NCBI RefSeq assembly: GCF_003346815.1
Contig: NZ_CP031217.1
Span: 2,620,689-2,684,688 of the forward strand
Direction of reading: 5' to 3'
DNA from: Halarcobacter bivalviorum
GTDB lineage: Bacteria > Campylobacterota > Campylobacteria > Campylobacterales > Arcobacteraceae
Length of the DNA stretch: 64,000 nucleotides
Position 1 is the stretch's first letter, and each line of letters begins with the position of its first letter. A program made the translations under genes and the position numbers. Shown piece after piece: positions 8,484 to 17,820 of the stretch. Below the pieces are notes generated by a model. The model was given only the letters and a program-made list of their open reading frames with translations, did not search any database and was not told where the DNA came from.

Positions 8484-8702
8484 GAATTACTCTTTTTTTC
8501 AAAATTTTTTATATTTTTTTTATTGTATAAAAAGTTATTTATTAAATATGCTTTTTTATATCTTGATACTTCCATATAACTTTGATATAATGGGGATTAT
8601 AACAAATAAATTCTTAACATCTTAATTAAACATGACTCTTTTAATCAACTATATTTTCTAGCCCTTATATAAAGCCTATTTGATTAATCACTATTAAAAC
8701 AC

Positions 8703-8731
8703 TTGACATTATTAAAAAATTTCTATACAAT
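8703..8731 (+). promoter_or_regulatory. Strong sigma70-type promoter of the sulfur block
   Basis: TTGACA (8703-8708) and TACAAT (8726-8731) are separated by 17 bases, close to the full housekeeping consensus. The predicted start lies near 8738, leaving a leader of only about 37 bases before the metY-like ATG at 8775, too short for a SAM or similar riboswitch. Confidence 0.7.
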
Positions 8732-8774
8732 TTCACTACAAATAAAAAAAGACAATTTAATAAAAGGAAAAAAA

Positions 8775-10043
8775 ATGCAAAAAGAAACAATTGCAGTTCA
8801 TGGAGGGTACAACAATAAAGAAGGTTGGGGTACTATGGCTGTGCCTATTGCACAAACAACTGCATATGCATTTAGAGATGCTGAACACGCAGCTAACTTA
8901 TTTGCATTAAAAGAGCTAGGGTCAATTTATACTAGATTAACAAATCCTACAACAGACGTTTTAGAGCAAAGATTTGCACAATTAGAAGGTGGAGCTGCTG
9001 CAATTTGTGTTGCGAGTGGTCAATCTGCTATCTTTTATGCAATCGCTAATGTGGCTGAAGCAGGAGATAATATTTTAATCTCTGATAAATTGTATGGTGG
9101 TGCAGTTACTTTATTAACTCACACAATTAAGAGATTTGGAATCACTGCAAAAGTATTTAAAAGTGCTGATGCTTCTGATTTAGAAGAGCAAATTGATGAT
9201 AAAACAAAAGCTATCTTTTTTGAATCATTATCAAATCCGCAAATTGCTATTGCAGATATAGAAAAGATAGTTGAAATTGCTAAAAGAAATGGTGTTTTAA
9301 CAGTTTGTGATAATACAGTTGCAAGTGCAGCTTTATTTAATCCTATCTCTTGGGGAGTAGATGTAGTTGTTCACTCAACATCTAAATATACAAATGGTCA
9401 AGGTACTGCAATTGGTGGTATTATTGTAGAAAGAGATGGTTTAGCAGAGTTTTTTAAAGAAAATGCAAAAAGATATTCACACTTTGTTGAACCTGATGAG
9501 TCATATCATGGATTAGTTTATACTGATGTTCCTCTTCCAAACTTTTGTTTAAGAGTAAGACTTGCTCTTTTAAGAGATATTGGAGCAGCTCAGTCACCAC
9601 ATAACTCATGGTTACTATTACAATCTATTGAAACTTTAGATATTAGAATGGAAAAACACTCTAATAGTGCTTTAGAAGTTGCTAAATTCTTAGAGTCTCA
9701 TCCAAAGGTTAAAGCAGTTAACTATCCTGGATTAGAATCAAATGAAAACTATGCAAAAGCACAAAAATATTTCAAAGATGGTAAAGCTTCTGGTCTTATC
9801 TCTTTTGAAGCTGAATCTTATGAAGCAGCTAAGACTGTAATTGATGCAGCTAAACTATTTAGTGTTGTTGTGAATATTGGTGATTCTAAGTCATTAATTG
9901 TACACCCAGCTTCGACAACTCACTCACAAATGAGTGAATCAGAGTTATTAAAAGCAGGTGTAAACCCTACAACAGTTAGGTTGTCTATTGGATTAGAAAA
10001 TCCTAAAGATTTAATTGAAGACTTAGAGCAAGCATTAGCATAA
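8775..10043 (+). CDS. metY: O-acetylhomoserine sulfhydrylase
   Basis: This 422-residue PLP enzyme of the Cys/Met metabolism family joins O-acetylhomoserine and sulfide to homocysteine in the cytoplasm. Visible hallmarks are HGGYNNKEGWGTMAVPIAQT at the start, YTRLTNPTTDVLEQR, and the PLP lysine in VVHSTSKYTNGQGTAIGG. The length fits OAH sulfhydrylases rather than the shorter cystathionine enzymes. I place the start at ATG 8775, which has AAAAGGA in front; an upstream in-frame start would fall on the -35 element. It opens the assimilatory sulfur block, 10 bases ahead of an Rrf2 regulator. Confidence 0.9.
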   Translation: MQKETIAVHGGYNNKEGWGTMAVPIAQTTAYAFRDAEHAANLFALKELGSIYTRLTNPTTDVLEQRFAQLEGGAAAICVASGQSAIFYAIANVAEAGDNILISDKLYGGAVTLLTHTIKRFGITAKVFKSADASDLEEQIDDKTKAIFFESLSNPQIAIADIEKIVEIAKRNGVLTVCDNTVASAALFNPISWGVDVVVHSTSKYTNGQGTAIGGIIVERDGLAEFFKENAKRYSHFVEPDESYHGLVYTDVPLPNFCLRVRLALLRDIGAAQSPHNSWLLLQSIETLDIRMEKHSNSALEVAKFLESHPKVKAVNYPGLESNENYAKAQKYFKDGKASGLISFEAESYEAAKTVIDAAKLFSVVVNIGDSKSLIVHPASTTHSQMSESELLKAGVNPTTVRLSIGLENPKDLIEDLEQALA

Positions 10044-10053
10044 GGATTTAGTA

Positions 10054-10467
10054 ATGCCTCTAATTTCAACAAAAGGAGTATATGGTTTAACTGCCATGTA
10101 CGAATTAAGTAAATATGAAGATGAATCTCCCATGCAAATCAAGGAGATTTCATCAAATGCAAATATTCCACAAAACTACCTTGAGCAGTTACTAGGAAAG
10201 CTTAGACGAGCGGAACTAGTAAAAAGTATCAGGGGAGCAAAAGGTGGATATGTTTTAGCGAAAAAGCCTGAAGATATTTCAGTAAAGGATATTTTAGTTG
10301 CCCTAGAAGGTGATTTAAAAATCATTGATAGTAAAGCTGATAATCCAATTTTAAATATCTTCTTTGATGATGCTAAAAAAAGTACAAAAGAATTGTTTGA
10401 TATCTCACTAGCAAAGCTAGATGAATATCAAGATAGATATAACGAATTTTTACATTACAGTATATAA
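10054..10467 (+). CDS. Rrf2-family regulator, CymR-like
   Basis: This 137-residue winged-helix protein has the Rrf2 signature: STKGVYGLTAMYELS at the N-terminus, QNYLEQLLGKLRRAELVKSI for helix-turn-helix recognition, and RGAKGGYVLAKKPEDISVKD for the wing. It has no cysteine at all, so it cannot bind the Fe-S cluster of IscR or NsrR. Cluster-free Rrf2 proteins beside cysK are typified by CymR of Firmicutes, which senses cysteine status through a complex with CysK (established there, inferred here). AAGGA overlaps the end of metY, and cysK starts 20 bases downstream. It probably controls this block. Confidence 0.88.
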   Translation: MPLISTKGVYGLTAMYELSKYEDESPMQIKEISSNANIPQNYLEQLLGKLRRAELVKSIRGAKGGYVLAKKPEDISVKDILVALEGDLKIIDSKADNPILNIFFDDAKKSTKELFDISLAKLDEYQDRYNEFLHYSI

Positions 10468-10487
10468 AATTGAAAGGAAACAAAAAT

Positions 10488-11414
10488 ATGAAATTTGCAC
10501 AAAATGTTACAGAATTAATCGGGAATACACCACTTGTAAAGTTACAAGCAGCGAGTGAGAAAAGTGGAGCTACAGTTTTAGGAAAATGTGAGTTTATGAA
10601 CCCAACTCATTCAGTAAAAGATAGAATTGGTACAAATATGATTAAAGCTGCTTTAGAGCAAGGATTAATCAATGAAAATACTACAGTTATCGAACCAACA
10701 TCAGGAAATACTGGTATTGCATTAGCATCAGTTTGTGCAGGATTAGGAATTAAATTAATTCTTACTATGCCTTCATCAATGAGTATTGAAAGAAGAAAAC
10801 TATTAAAAGCTTTAGGTGCTGAATTAGTATTAACTGAGCCAGAAAAAGGAATGAAAGGTGCTGTTGAAAAAGCAAATGAATTAGCAGAAAAAACTGAAAA
10901 CTCATTTGTTCCTCAACAATTTGCAAATGGTGCAAACCCAGATATTCATAGAAAAACAACTGCTGAAGAGATTCTAAGAGATACAGATGGGAAAGTTGAT
11001 ATTTTAGTTGCTGCTATTGGTACAGGGGGAACTATTACTGGTACTGGTGAAGTATTAAAACAACACAATCCAGATATTCAAGTAATTGCAGTTGAGCCAG
11101 AAGCTTCTCCTGTATTAAGTGGTGGAAAACCAGGACCTCATAGAATTCAAGGTATTGGTGCTGGATTTGTTCCAGATGTATTAAATACTACTGTTTATAA
11201 TGAAGTAATTCAAGTTTCAAATGAAGATGCAATTGCAACTTCTCAAGAACTTGCAAGAAAAGAAGGGCTATTAGTTGGTATCTCAGCTGGTGCAAATGCA
11301 TTTATTGCACAGCAAGTTGCATCAAGACCAGAAAACAAAGGTAAAACAATCGTTACTATCCTTTGTGATACAGGAGAGAGATATCTAAGTGTTGGTTTAT
11401 ATGACGATGAGTAA
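10488..11414 (+). CDS. cysK: Cysteine synthase A
   Basis: This 308-residue PLP enzyme makes cysteine from O-acetylserine and sulfide. It shows IGNTPLVKL, the PLP lysine in HSVKDRIG, the substrate loop TSGNTGIALA and the phosphate loop GTGGTITGTGEV, all at normal positions. I choose ATG 10488, which has GAAAGGA in front, over an in-frame TTG at 10470. Beside an Rrf2 gene it may also act as co-repressor partner in a CymR-CysK type sensor (inference). It lies in the same direction as the rest of the sulfur block. Confidence 0.93.
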   Translation: MKFAQNVTELIGNTPLVKLQAASEKSGATVLGKCEFMNPTHSVKDRIGTNMIKAALEQGLINENTTVIEPTSGNTGIALASVCAGLGIKLILTMPSSMSIERRKLLKALGAELVLTEPEKGMKGAVEKANELAEKTENSFVPQQFANGANPDIHRKTTAEEILRDTDGKVDILVAAIGTGGTITGTGEVLKQHNPDIQVIAVEPEASPVLSGGKPGPHRIQGIGAGFVPDVLNTTVYNEVIQVSNEDAIATSQELARKEGLLVGISAGANAFIAQQVASRPENKGKTIVTILCDTGERYLSVGLYDDE

Positions 11415-11451
11415 AACTCATCCTCATATACAATAAAACTATGAGGTAAAT

Positions 11452-11676
11452 ATGGCAGAAAAAGCTTACAGATCAGTTGTAAAAACTGTCTCTTGGCGTA
11501 CAGTTGGAACGCTTGATACAATCATCATCTCTTATTTTATTACAGGTAACTTAGGTATGGCAGCTTCAATTGGTTCAATTGAATTAGTTACTAAGATGGT
11601 ATTGTATTACTTCCATGAAAGAGCTTGGAATAAAATCTCTTTTGGAAAAACTAAAGAACCTGATTATCAGATTTAA
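11452..11676 (+). CDS. DUF2061 small membrane protein
   Basis: The protein has 74 residues. SVVKTVSWRTVGTLDTIIIS followed by YFITG and the late YYFHERAWNKISFG is the DUF2061 pattern, with two predicted membrane helices. The function of the family is unknown. It often lies inside sulfate-assimilation operons, as here between cysK and cysH, which argues for a role in sulfur or sulfite handling at the membrane (inference). GAGG precedes the ATG, and only 11 bases separate it from cysH. Confidence 0.85.
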   Translation: MAEKAYRSVVKTVSWRTVGTLDTIIISYFITGNLGMAASIGSIELVTKMVLYYFHERAWNKISFGKTKEPDYQI

Positions 11677-11687
11677 AAAAGGCAATT

Positions 11688-12383
11688 ATGGACGTTAATA
11701 ATTTAAACCAAAAGTTTCAAAACTCAAATGCACAAGAGATAATAGAATACTTCATAAAGGAGTATGGACAAGATGCTGCTTTATCAAGTAGCTTAGGTGC
11801 AGAGGATCAAGTCTTAACAGATATGATTTTAAAAGTAGACAACAATGCAAATATTTTCACACTTGACACAGGAAGATTACATCCAGAAACATATGACGTA
11901 ATGGATGCAACAAACTTAAAATATGGTGTTAAGTTAAATGTTTTTTTTCCTTTAAATGAGAAAGTTGAAGAACTTTATCAAAAACAAGGAATTAATGGTC
12001 ATTTTGAAAGTATTGAAAATAGAAAAAACTGCTGTAATATTAGAAAAATGGAGCCTCTTAGACGTGCTTTAAAACCTTTAAAGGTTTGGATTACAGGTCT
12101 TAGAGCAGCACAAAGTGTTACAAGAACAGATATGCCAATAGTTGAATATGATGAAAACTTTAAAGTTATTAAAGTTAATCCTTTAATCAACTGGAATGAA
12201 GAAGATGTATGGAATTACATTAAACAAAACAATGTGCCATATAACAAACTTCATGACCAAGGCTTTCCAAGTATTGGATGTGCTCCCTGTACCAGAGCCA
12301 TTAAGGATGGTGAAGATATTAGAGCTGGAAGATGGTGGTGGGAAAACCCCGAGCATAAAGAGTGCGGATTACACGCAAAGTAA
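11688..12383 (+). CDS. cysH: Adenylylsulfate (APS) reductase, thioredoxin-type
   Basis: This 231-residue member of the PAPS/APS reductase family has SSLGAEDQVL as its nucleotide-binding loop. It carries the paired cysteines NCCNI and CAPC that ligate a 4Fe-4S cluster, marking the APS-reducing type rather than enterobacterial PAPS reductase. The end, HKECGLH, has the catalytic cysteine. It reduces APS to sulfite in the cytoplasm. No APS kinase is encoded nearby, consistent with direct APS use. The gene is followed by a 93-base spacer with a structured element before cysD. Confidence 0.92.
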   Translation: MDVNNLNQKFQNSNAQEIIEYFIKEYGQDAALSSSLGAEDQVLTDMILKVDNNANIFTLDTGRLHPETYDVMDATNLKYGVKLNVFFPLNEKVEELYQKQGINGHFESIENRKNCCNIRKMEPLRRALKPLKVWITGLRAAQSVTRTDMPIVEYDENFKVIKVNPLINWNEEDVWNYIKQNNVPYNKLHDQGFPSIGCAPCTRAIKDGEDIRAGRWWWENPEHKECGLHAK

Positions 12384-12436
12384 GTAAATGTAGATGAATT
12401 CAAACTTTTAATTTGAGGGAATCTATTTGATAAAAG

Positions 12437-12470
12437 GTTCCCTTTTAAATGGGAACAATTTAAAAGGAAA
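12437..12470 (+). promoter_or_regulatory. RBS-masking hairpin with competing stem, cysD leader
   Basis: CCTTTTAAAT (12441-12450) pairs perfectly with ATTTAAAAGG (12458-12467) across a 7-base loop. The right arm contains most of the cysD ribosome-binding site (AAGGA, 12464-12468). A competing stem, GTTCCC (12437-12442) with GGGAAC (12451-12456), shares bases with the first, and GGGAA at 12418-12422 could also pair with TTCCC. The layout suggests a translational switch or thermosensor. No known riboswitch family is recognised. Confidence 0.5.
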
Positions 12471-12476
12471 TAATTA

Positions 12477-13400
12477 ATGAGTGATATAAATATAAGTGCT
12501 GAAAGACTTACACATTTAAAACAATTAGAAGCTGAATCTATGCATATCATGAGAGAAGTAATAGCTGAATTTTCTAATCCAGCAATGCTTTACTCAGTAG
12601 GTAAAGATTCTTCTGTAATGCTACATATTTTACAAAAGGCTTTTTATCCAGCACCACCACCACTTCCTTTAGTGCATGTTGATACAAAATGGAAGTTTAA
12701 AGAGATGATTGAATTTAGAGATAGACGAGCAAAAGAAGTAGGAATGGAATTAATCGTTTACTCTAATCCAAAAGGAATTGAGATGGATATCTCTCCTTTT
12801 AAACATGGTTCTGCTGTTCATACAGATATCATGAAAACTGAAGGTTTAAAAAATATGCTTAACATCCAAAAATTTGATGCAGTTTTTGGTGGAGCAAGAA
12901 GAGATGAAGAAAAGAGTAGAGCTAAAGAGAGAATTTACTCATTTAGAGATGAAAACCATAGATGGGATCCGAAAAACCAAAGACCAGAACTTTGGAATAT
13001 CTATAATGGAAGACACACAAAAGGTGAGTCTATTAGAGTATTCCCTTTATCAAATTGGACAGAGCTTGATATTTGGCAATATATCTACTTAGAGCAAATA
13101 CCTATTCCTGATTTATATTTCTCTAAAGAAAGAGAAGTAGTAGAGTACATGGGTACAAAAATCATGGTAGATGATGAGAGAATGCCAGAAGAATTAAGAG
13201 CTACTGCTAAAAAAGAAAAGGTGCGATTTAGAACACTTGGTTGTTATCCATTAACAGGAGCTGTTGAAAGTTCTGCAACAACACTACCTGAGATTATTCA
13301 GGAAATGTTAATTTGTACAACAAGTGAAAGACAAGGAAGATTAATCGATAGTGATGGTGATGCATCAATGGAGAAAAAGAAACAAGAGGGGTATTTTTAA
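12477..13400 (+). CDS. cysD: Sulfate adenylyltransferase small subunit
   Basis: This 307-residue ATP-sulfurylase subunit has the PP-loop [12 protein letters not shown], the family stretch [20 protein letters not shown], and the C-terminal [11 protein letters not shown]. With CysN it activates sulfate to APS using ATP, driven by GTP hydrolysis. The stop and the cysN start overlap as TAATG, so the two subunits are translationally coupled. Its RBS lies inside a predicted stem. The length is normal. Confidence 0.95.
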   Translation: MSDINISAERLTHLKQLEAESMHIMREVIAEFSNPAMLYSVGKDSSVMLHILQKAFYPAPPPLPLVHVDTKWKFKEMIEFRDRRAKEVGMELIVYSNPKGIEMDISPFKHGSAVHTDIMKTEGLKNMLNIQKFDAVFGGARRDEEKSRAKERIYSFRDENHRWDPKNQRPELWNIYNGRHTKGESIRVFPLSNWTELDIWQYIYLEQIPIPDLYFSKEREVVEYMGTKIMVDDERMPEELRATAKKEKVRFRTLGCYPLTGAVESSATTLPEIIQEMLICTTSERQGRLIDSDGDASMEKKKQEGYF

Positions 13401-14866
13401 TGGCACATCAGTCAGATTTAATTGCACAAAATATTGAAGCATATTTAAAAGAACATGAGAATAAAGAGATTCTTAGATTTATAACTTGTGGTTCAGTTGA
13501 TGATGGGAAAAGTACTCTAATTGGAAGACTTCTTTATGATTCAAAAATGATTTTTGAAGACCAGTTAGCATCTATTGAAAAAGATTCTAAAAAGTCTGGT
13601 ACAACTGGAGATAAAATTGACCTTGCACTTTTAGTTGATGGTTTAGCATCTGAAAGAGAACAAGGTATAACTATTGATGTTGCATATAGATTCTTCTCAA
13701 CTGATAAAAGAAAGTTTATCATTGCAGATACTCCAGGACATGAGCAGTATACAAGAAATATGGCTACTGGTGCTTCAACAGCAGACTTAGCTATTATTTT
13801 AATTGATGCAAGACAAGGGGTGCTAACACAAACAAAAAGACACTCTTATATCGCATCACTTTTAGGAATTAAAAACCTAATTGTTGCAATCAACAAAATG
13901 GACTTAGTTGATTTTAGCTCTGAAAGATTTGAAGAGATTAAAAAAGATTATGAAGCAATTATTCCAAACTTGCCACATAATAGTGATATTAACTTTAACT
14001 ATATTCCAATCTCTGCATTAGATGGTGATAATATTGTTTCAATTTCACCAAAATGTTCTTGGTACAAAGGACTTCCATTAATGGAGTTATTAGATACTGT
14101 TGCTATTCACCATGATGAAAATGATGACTTTAGGTTACCAGTTCAATATGTAAATAGACCACATTTAAACTTTAGAGGTTTCTCTGGAACAATTGCAAGT
14201 GGTAAAATCTCTGTAGGCGATGAAATCACAGTTTTACCATCAAGAAAAACATCAGTTGTAAAATCTATTGTATCAAATGATATTAAAGATTTAAGACCAA
14301 TTGGAAAAGATGAAACAGTTGAGACTATTGAAACAGCATTTGCACCAATGGCTACAACAATTACATTAAAAGATGAGATTGATATTAGTAGAGGAGATAT
14401 GATTGTAAAATCAAACTCTATTCCTCAAGTATCAAACAAACTTGAAGTAATGGTTGTTTGGATGAATGAAAAATCATTAGAACTAAATGGTAATTATATT
14501 ATCAAAAGAGCTACTTCTGTTATCAATGGTTCATTTAAATCAATTGAGTTTAAAAAAGATATTAATACTTTTAAAGAGATTGCAACTGATAAGTTAGAGT
14601 TAAATGATATTGCAAAATGTACTTTAGCTTTAGATAGACAAATTGCAGTTGACCCATATAATGATAATAGACATACAGGAAGTTTTATCATTATTGATAG
14701 ATATACAAATACAACTGTTGGGGCAGGAATGATTATATCTTCAGTTGCAAGTGAAGCTACAAATAATGAAGAGAAAGTAAGAGAATATACAAAAGCAGAA
14801 ATTGCTTTAAATCAGTATATTAGAAATAATTTTCCAGAATGGGAATGTAAAGAGATTTTAGGATAA
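13400..14866 (+). CDS. cysN: Sulfate adenylyltransferase large (GTPase) subunit
   Basis: This 488-residue EF-Tu-like GTPase shows GSVDDGKSTLIGRLLYDSK for the P-loop, DTPGHEQYTRNMATGAS for switch II and NKMD for base recognition. EF-Tu-like beta-barrel domains follow. There is no C-terminal APS kinase extension, so it is CysN and not the fused CysNC. That agrees with the downstream use of APS by an APS reductase. It overlaps cysD by one base and ends 2 bases before the sulfite reductase gene. Confidence 0.95.
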   Translation: MAHQSDLIAQNIEAYLKEHENKEILRFITCGSVDDGKSTLIGRLLYDSKMIFEDQLASIEKDSKKSGTTGDKIDLALLVDGLASEREQGITIDVAYRFFSTDKRKFIIADTPGHEQYTRNMATGASTADLAIILIDARQGVLTQTKRHSYIASLLGIKNLIVAINKMDLVDFSSERFEEIKKDYEAIIPNLPHNSDINFNYIPISALDGDNIVSISPKCSWYKGLPLMELLDTVAIHHDENDDFRLPVQYVNRPHLNFRGFSGTIASGKISVGDEITVLPSRKTSVVKSIVSNDIKDLRPIGKDETVETIETAFAPMATTITLKDEIDISRGDMIVKSNSIPQVSNKLEVMVVWMNEKSLELNGNYIIKRATSVINGSFKSIEFKKDINTFKEIATDKLELNDIAKCTLALDRQIAVDPYNDNRHTGSFIIIDRYTNTTVGAGMIISSVASEATNNEEKVREYTKAEIALNQYIRNNFPEWECKEILG

Positions 14867-14868
14867 TC

Positions 14869-16428
14869 ATGGCAACAAAAGAGAGTAAAGCACAAAGAGT
14901 AGAGAGAATTAAAAAAGAGAAAGATGGTCTTGATGTACTTCAAGACATCTATCTTTATGCAGTAACTGGTGAAGAAGTACACCCAGAAGATATTGATAGA
15001 TTTAAATGGTACGGAATGTACACACAAAATAAAAATCTACAAGCAGAAGATGATAATACTTTATATTTCATGCTTAGAGTTAAACTTGAAGGTGGAGAGT
15101 TAACACTTCCTCAATTAAAAGTTGTATCTGAAATATCTGAAAAATATGCAAGGGGAACTGCTGATTTTACAACAAGACAAGATTTACAATTTCACTTTAT
15201 CAAAGTAGTTGATTTACCTGAAATTTTTAGACTTCTTGATACTGTAGGATTATCATCTATTTTTGCAGCGGGAGATGTTCCAAGAAACGTAGTATCATGT
15301 CCTATAAATGGTATTGACCATGAAGAAATTGCTGATGTAAGAGAAACTGTTGATAAGTTAAATGAAGCATTTAAAGGGAATAGACTATTTTCAAACTTAC
15401 CTAGAAAGTTTAAAGTTGGTGTAAATGGATGTTCTAAAAACTGTATGCACCATGAGATTCAAGATGTAAGTTTTAATGCAGTAAAACAAGAGAATGGAAA
15501 AATTCAATTTGCACTTAGTGTTGGTGGTGGTTTAGCTTCAAACAAAAGAATTGCTAATCACATAGGATTTGTAACTCCTTCACAAGTTGTTCCAGCAGCT
15601 AAAGCTATTACTAAAATCTATAGAGACCATGGATTAAGAGAAAAAAGAAATAAAGCTAGACTTGGACACTTAATTGAAGAGTGGGGATTAGAAAAATTTG
15701 TTGAAGAGTTACAAGCTTCTTTAACATTTAAAATCAAAGAACCAAACGATATTGAATATACAAACTCAAGATATAGAGAACATTTTGGTATTCATGAGAG
15801 TAAACAAAAAGGTAAAAGTTATATCGGATGTGCTTTAAACTCTGGACATATTGGAGTTGAAGGGTTAAATGATTTAATCAAACTTTTTGAAAAATATGGA
15901 GCAACTTCATTAAAATCAACAGTTACTCAAAATATTATCATCTTAGATGCAAATACAAATACAGCAGAAGAGTTTGCACAAGAGTTAGAGAAAGTTAATA
16001 TCTATCCATACCCATCTAACTTTAGAGCAAGAGTTCAAGCTTGTACAGGAATTGATTTCTGTAAATTTGCTATTTCTGAGACAAAAGGTGTTGCAAAAAG
16101 ATTAGTTGACCACTTAGAAAACAAATTCCCTGATTTTGGGGAGAGAGTTTCTATCTCTGTAAATGGTTGTCCTAACTCTTGTGCACACCCACATATTGTT
16201 GATATTGGACTAATGGGAACAAAAGTTAAAAAAGATGGGCAAACTGTTACTGGTTTTGAACTTCTTGTTGGTGGATTCCTTGAAGGTGATAAATCACAAT
16301 TCAATGAAAAAACTGGAATCAAGTTTGCAGTAGATGATGTAAATGAAACTATTGAAGAATTTATAAAAGAGTATATCTCTTCTGATTTTTCATCATTCCA
16401 TGACTACATCTTAACTAAAGCAAAATAG
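14869..16428 (+). CDS. Sulfite reductase hemoprotein (nitrite/sulfite reductase family)
   Basis: The protein has 519 residues and the siroheme/4Fe-4S reductase fold: two ferredoxin-like half repeats (TTRQDLQFHFI near residue 100) and the cluster-siroheme ligands ACTGIDFC (C-x5-C) and NGCPNSCAHP (C-x3-C) at about residues 390-440. It reduces sulfite to sulfide using six electrons. No CysJ flavoprotein is encoded here, so ferredoxin or another donor is likely. Context after cysDN argues for sulfite rather than nitrite as substrate. AGGA lies 9 bases before the ATG. A hairpin begins at the stop codon. Confidence 0.88.
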   Translation: MATKESKAQRVERIKKEKDGLDVLQDIYLYAVTGEEVHPEDIDRFKWYGMYTQNKNLQAEDDNTLYFMLRVKLEGGELTLPQLKVVSEISEKYARGTADFTTRQDLQFHFIKVVDLPEIFRLLDTVGLSSIFAAGDVPRNVVSCPINGIDHEEIADVRETVDKLNEAFKGNRLFSNLPRKFKVGVNGCSKNCMHHEIQDVSFNAVKQENGKIQFALSVGGGLASNKRIANHIGFVTPSQVVPAAKAITKIYRDHGLREKRNKARLGHLIEEWGLEKFVEELQASLTFKIKEPNDIEYTNSRYREHFGIHESKQKGKSYIGCALNSGHIGVEGLNDLIKLFEKYGATSLKSTVTQNIIILDANTNTAEEFAQELEKVNIYPYPSNFRARVQACTGIDFCKFAISETKGVAKRLVDHLENKFPDFGERVSISVNGCPNSCAHPHIVDIGLMGTKVKKDGQTVTGFELLVGGFLEGDKSQFNEKTGIKFAVDDVNETIEEFIKEYISSDFSSFHDYILTKAK

Positions 16429-16456
16429 TAGAAAAGATAAAATCTTTTCTACTATT
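16424..16456 (+). terminator. Hairpin at end of sulfite reductase gene
   Basis: AATAGTAGAAAAGAT (16424-16438) pairs perfectly with ATCTTTTCTACTATT (16442-16456) around a 3-base loop. The TAG stop codon is within the left arm. No T-run follows, so it may stabilise the 3' end or act with Rho rather than terminate by itself. Confidence 0.5.
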
Positions 16457-16493
16457 AATCGAACATATAATTTAAATAAGTTAAAATTATTTA

Positions 16494-17798
16494 ATGAAAA
16501 AAGATATCTACAGACCATTTTTTGATAAAAATACTCAAACTCTAGATTTTATTAGATATAACACTATAGGTAAAAGCAAAAATGAATATTTTGATTATAC
16601 TGCTTCAGGACTTGCCTTTAGACAAATAGAGAATAGAATTAGAGATGTTCTTGAAACATATGCTAATACTCACTCTAAAGAGTCTTTAAATGCAAATATA
16701 ACTAACCAATACTATTTAGAAGCAATTGATTCTTTATGCTCAAGCTTAGAACTAAATGAAGAGTTTACAGTTATACCTACTGGATGTGGGGCAACTGCTG
16801 CAATAAAAAAATTTCAAGAGCTTATTGGAGTATATATTCCACCGGCAACTTTAAAAAGATTTGGAATCTCTGTTGCTAAAAAAAAGCTTCCTCTTATTAT
16901 TGTAGGACCTTATGAACACCATTCAAATGAAGTAAGTTATAGGGAAGCTCTTTGTGAAGTACAAAGAATTAGACTTACAGATGAAGGTTTAGTTGATTTA
17001 CGGCAATTAAAAGAGGTTTTACAAGAGAATAGACATAGAGAGATTATAGGTTGTTTTTGTATTGCCTCAAATGTTACTGGAATTATTACACCTTATGAAG
17101 AGATTTCAAGACTTTTAAGACTTTATGGAGCAACTGTATGTTTTGATGCAGCAGCTAGTTCTCCTTATATGAATATTCCTTGTGAGTTATACGATGCATT
17201 AGTTATGTCTCCACATAAACTTTTAGGAGGTCCTGCTAGTTGTGGAATACTTGCAATTAGAAAATCTTTAGTGGATAACTCTTTAGCTCCAACTTTTGCA
17301 GGTGGAGGAACTGTTGCTTATGTAAATGCTCAAGTACAAGAGTATGAAAAAGATATAAGTGCAAGGGAAACTGCTGGAACACCTGGAATAATCCAACTAA
17401 TTCGTGCAGCACTTGCTTATCAACTAAGAAATGAGATAGGTTTTGAATTTATTAAAAAGCAGAAAGAAGAGTTACTTAAACACCTTCTTAAAGGTTTAGA
17501 TGAGATAGAAGATATAACTATTTATGGTAATAAAACAGCTGCAAATATAGGAATTATCTCTTTTAATATTGCAAATTTAAATCCTTATAAAATTTGTGAA
17601 AAACTATCATCAAATAGTGGAATTCAAACAAGAGCAGGTTGTTCTTGTGCTGGACCATATGGACATGATTTATTAGGCAAAACCTCTAAAGAAGAGTTAG
17701 AAGAGAAGCCAGGTTGGTTAAGAATTTCTATCCACTACTCTCAAACAAAAGAGGAAATTGATAGACTTTTAGAGGCTATTAAAGAATCAATAAAATAA
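16494..17798 (+). CDS. Aminotransferase class V, cysteine desulfurase-like
   Basis: This 434-residue PLP enzyme of the Csd/SufS type shows FDAAASSPYM for the PLP-contacting aspartate region, MSPHKLLGGPASCG for the PLP lysine, and TRAGCSCAGPYGHDLLG for the catalytic cysteine loop near the C-terminus. The N-terminal YFDYTASGLAF and the HHSNEV histidine are typical. The two close cysteines in the loop are unusual. It probably releases sulfur from cysteine or a similar substrate. It follows the sulfur block but has its own short spacer, so it may be expressed separately. The exact substrate is uncertain. Confidence 0.8.
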   Translation: MKKDIYRPFFDKNTQTLDFIRYNTIGKSKNEYFDYTASGLAFRQIENRIRDVLETYANTHSKESLNANITNQYYLEAIDSLCSSLELNEEFTVIPTGCGATAAIKKFQELIGVYIPPATLKRFGISVAKKKLPLIIVGPYEHHSNEVSYREALCEVQRIRLTDEGLVDLRQLKEVLQENRHREIIGCFCIASNVTGIITPYEEISRLLRLYGATVCFDAAASSPYMNIPCELYDALVMSPHKLLGGPASCGILAIRKSLVDNSLAPTFAGGGTVAYVNAQVQEYEKDISARETAGTPGIIQLIRAALAYQLRNEIGFEFIKKQKEELLKHLLKGLDEIEDITIYGNKTAANIGIISFNIANLNPYKICEKLSSNSGIQTRAGCSCAGPYGHDLLGKTSKEELEEKPGWLRISIHYSQTKEEIDRLLEAIKESIK

Positions 17799-17820
17799 TA
17801 TCCCAAAGGATATTATTTTA
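17791..17820. terminator. Bidirectional terminator containing both convergent stop codons
   Basis: TAAAATAATATCC (17791-17803) pairs perfectly with GGATATTATTTTA (17808-17820) around a 4-base CAAA loop. The left arm contains the stop of the desulfurase-like gene and the right arm the stop of the opposing DUF4198 gene. T-rich arms on both strands fit termination in both directions. Confidence 0.7.

Noticed and set aside
8484..8774. SAM or other riboswitch before the OAH sulfhydrylase gene
   Set aside because: The strong promoter at 8703-8731 leaves only about 37 bases of leader, and no conserved riboswitch core was seen.
12196..12387. Second frame inside the end of cysH
   Set aside because: It is an overlapping shadow of the CysH C-terminus with no start context or family similarity.
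13400..14866. CysNC fusion with APS kinase
   Set aside because: The protein ends at 488 residues with no kinase P-loop, and the CysH type here uses APS directly.
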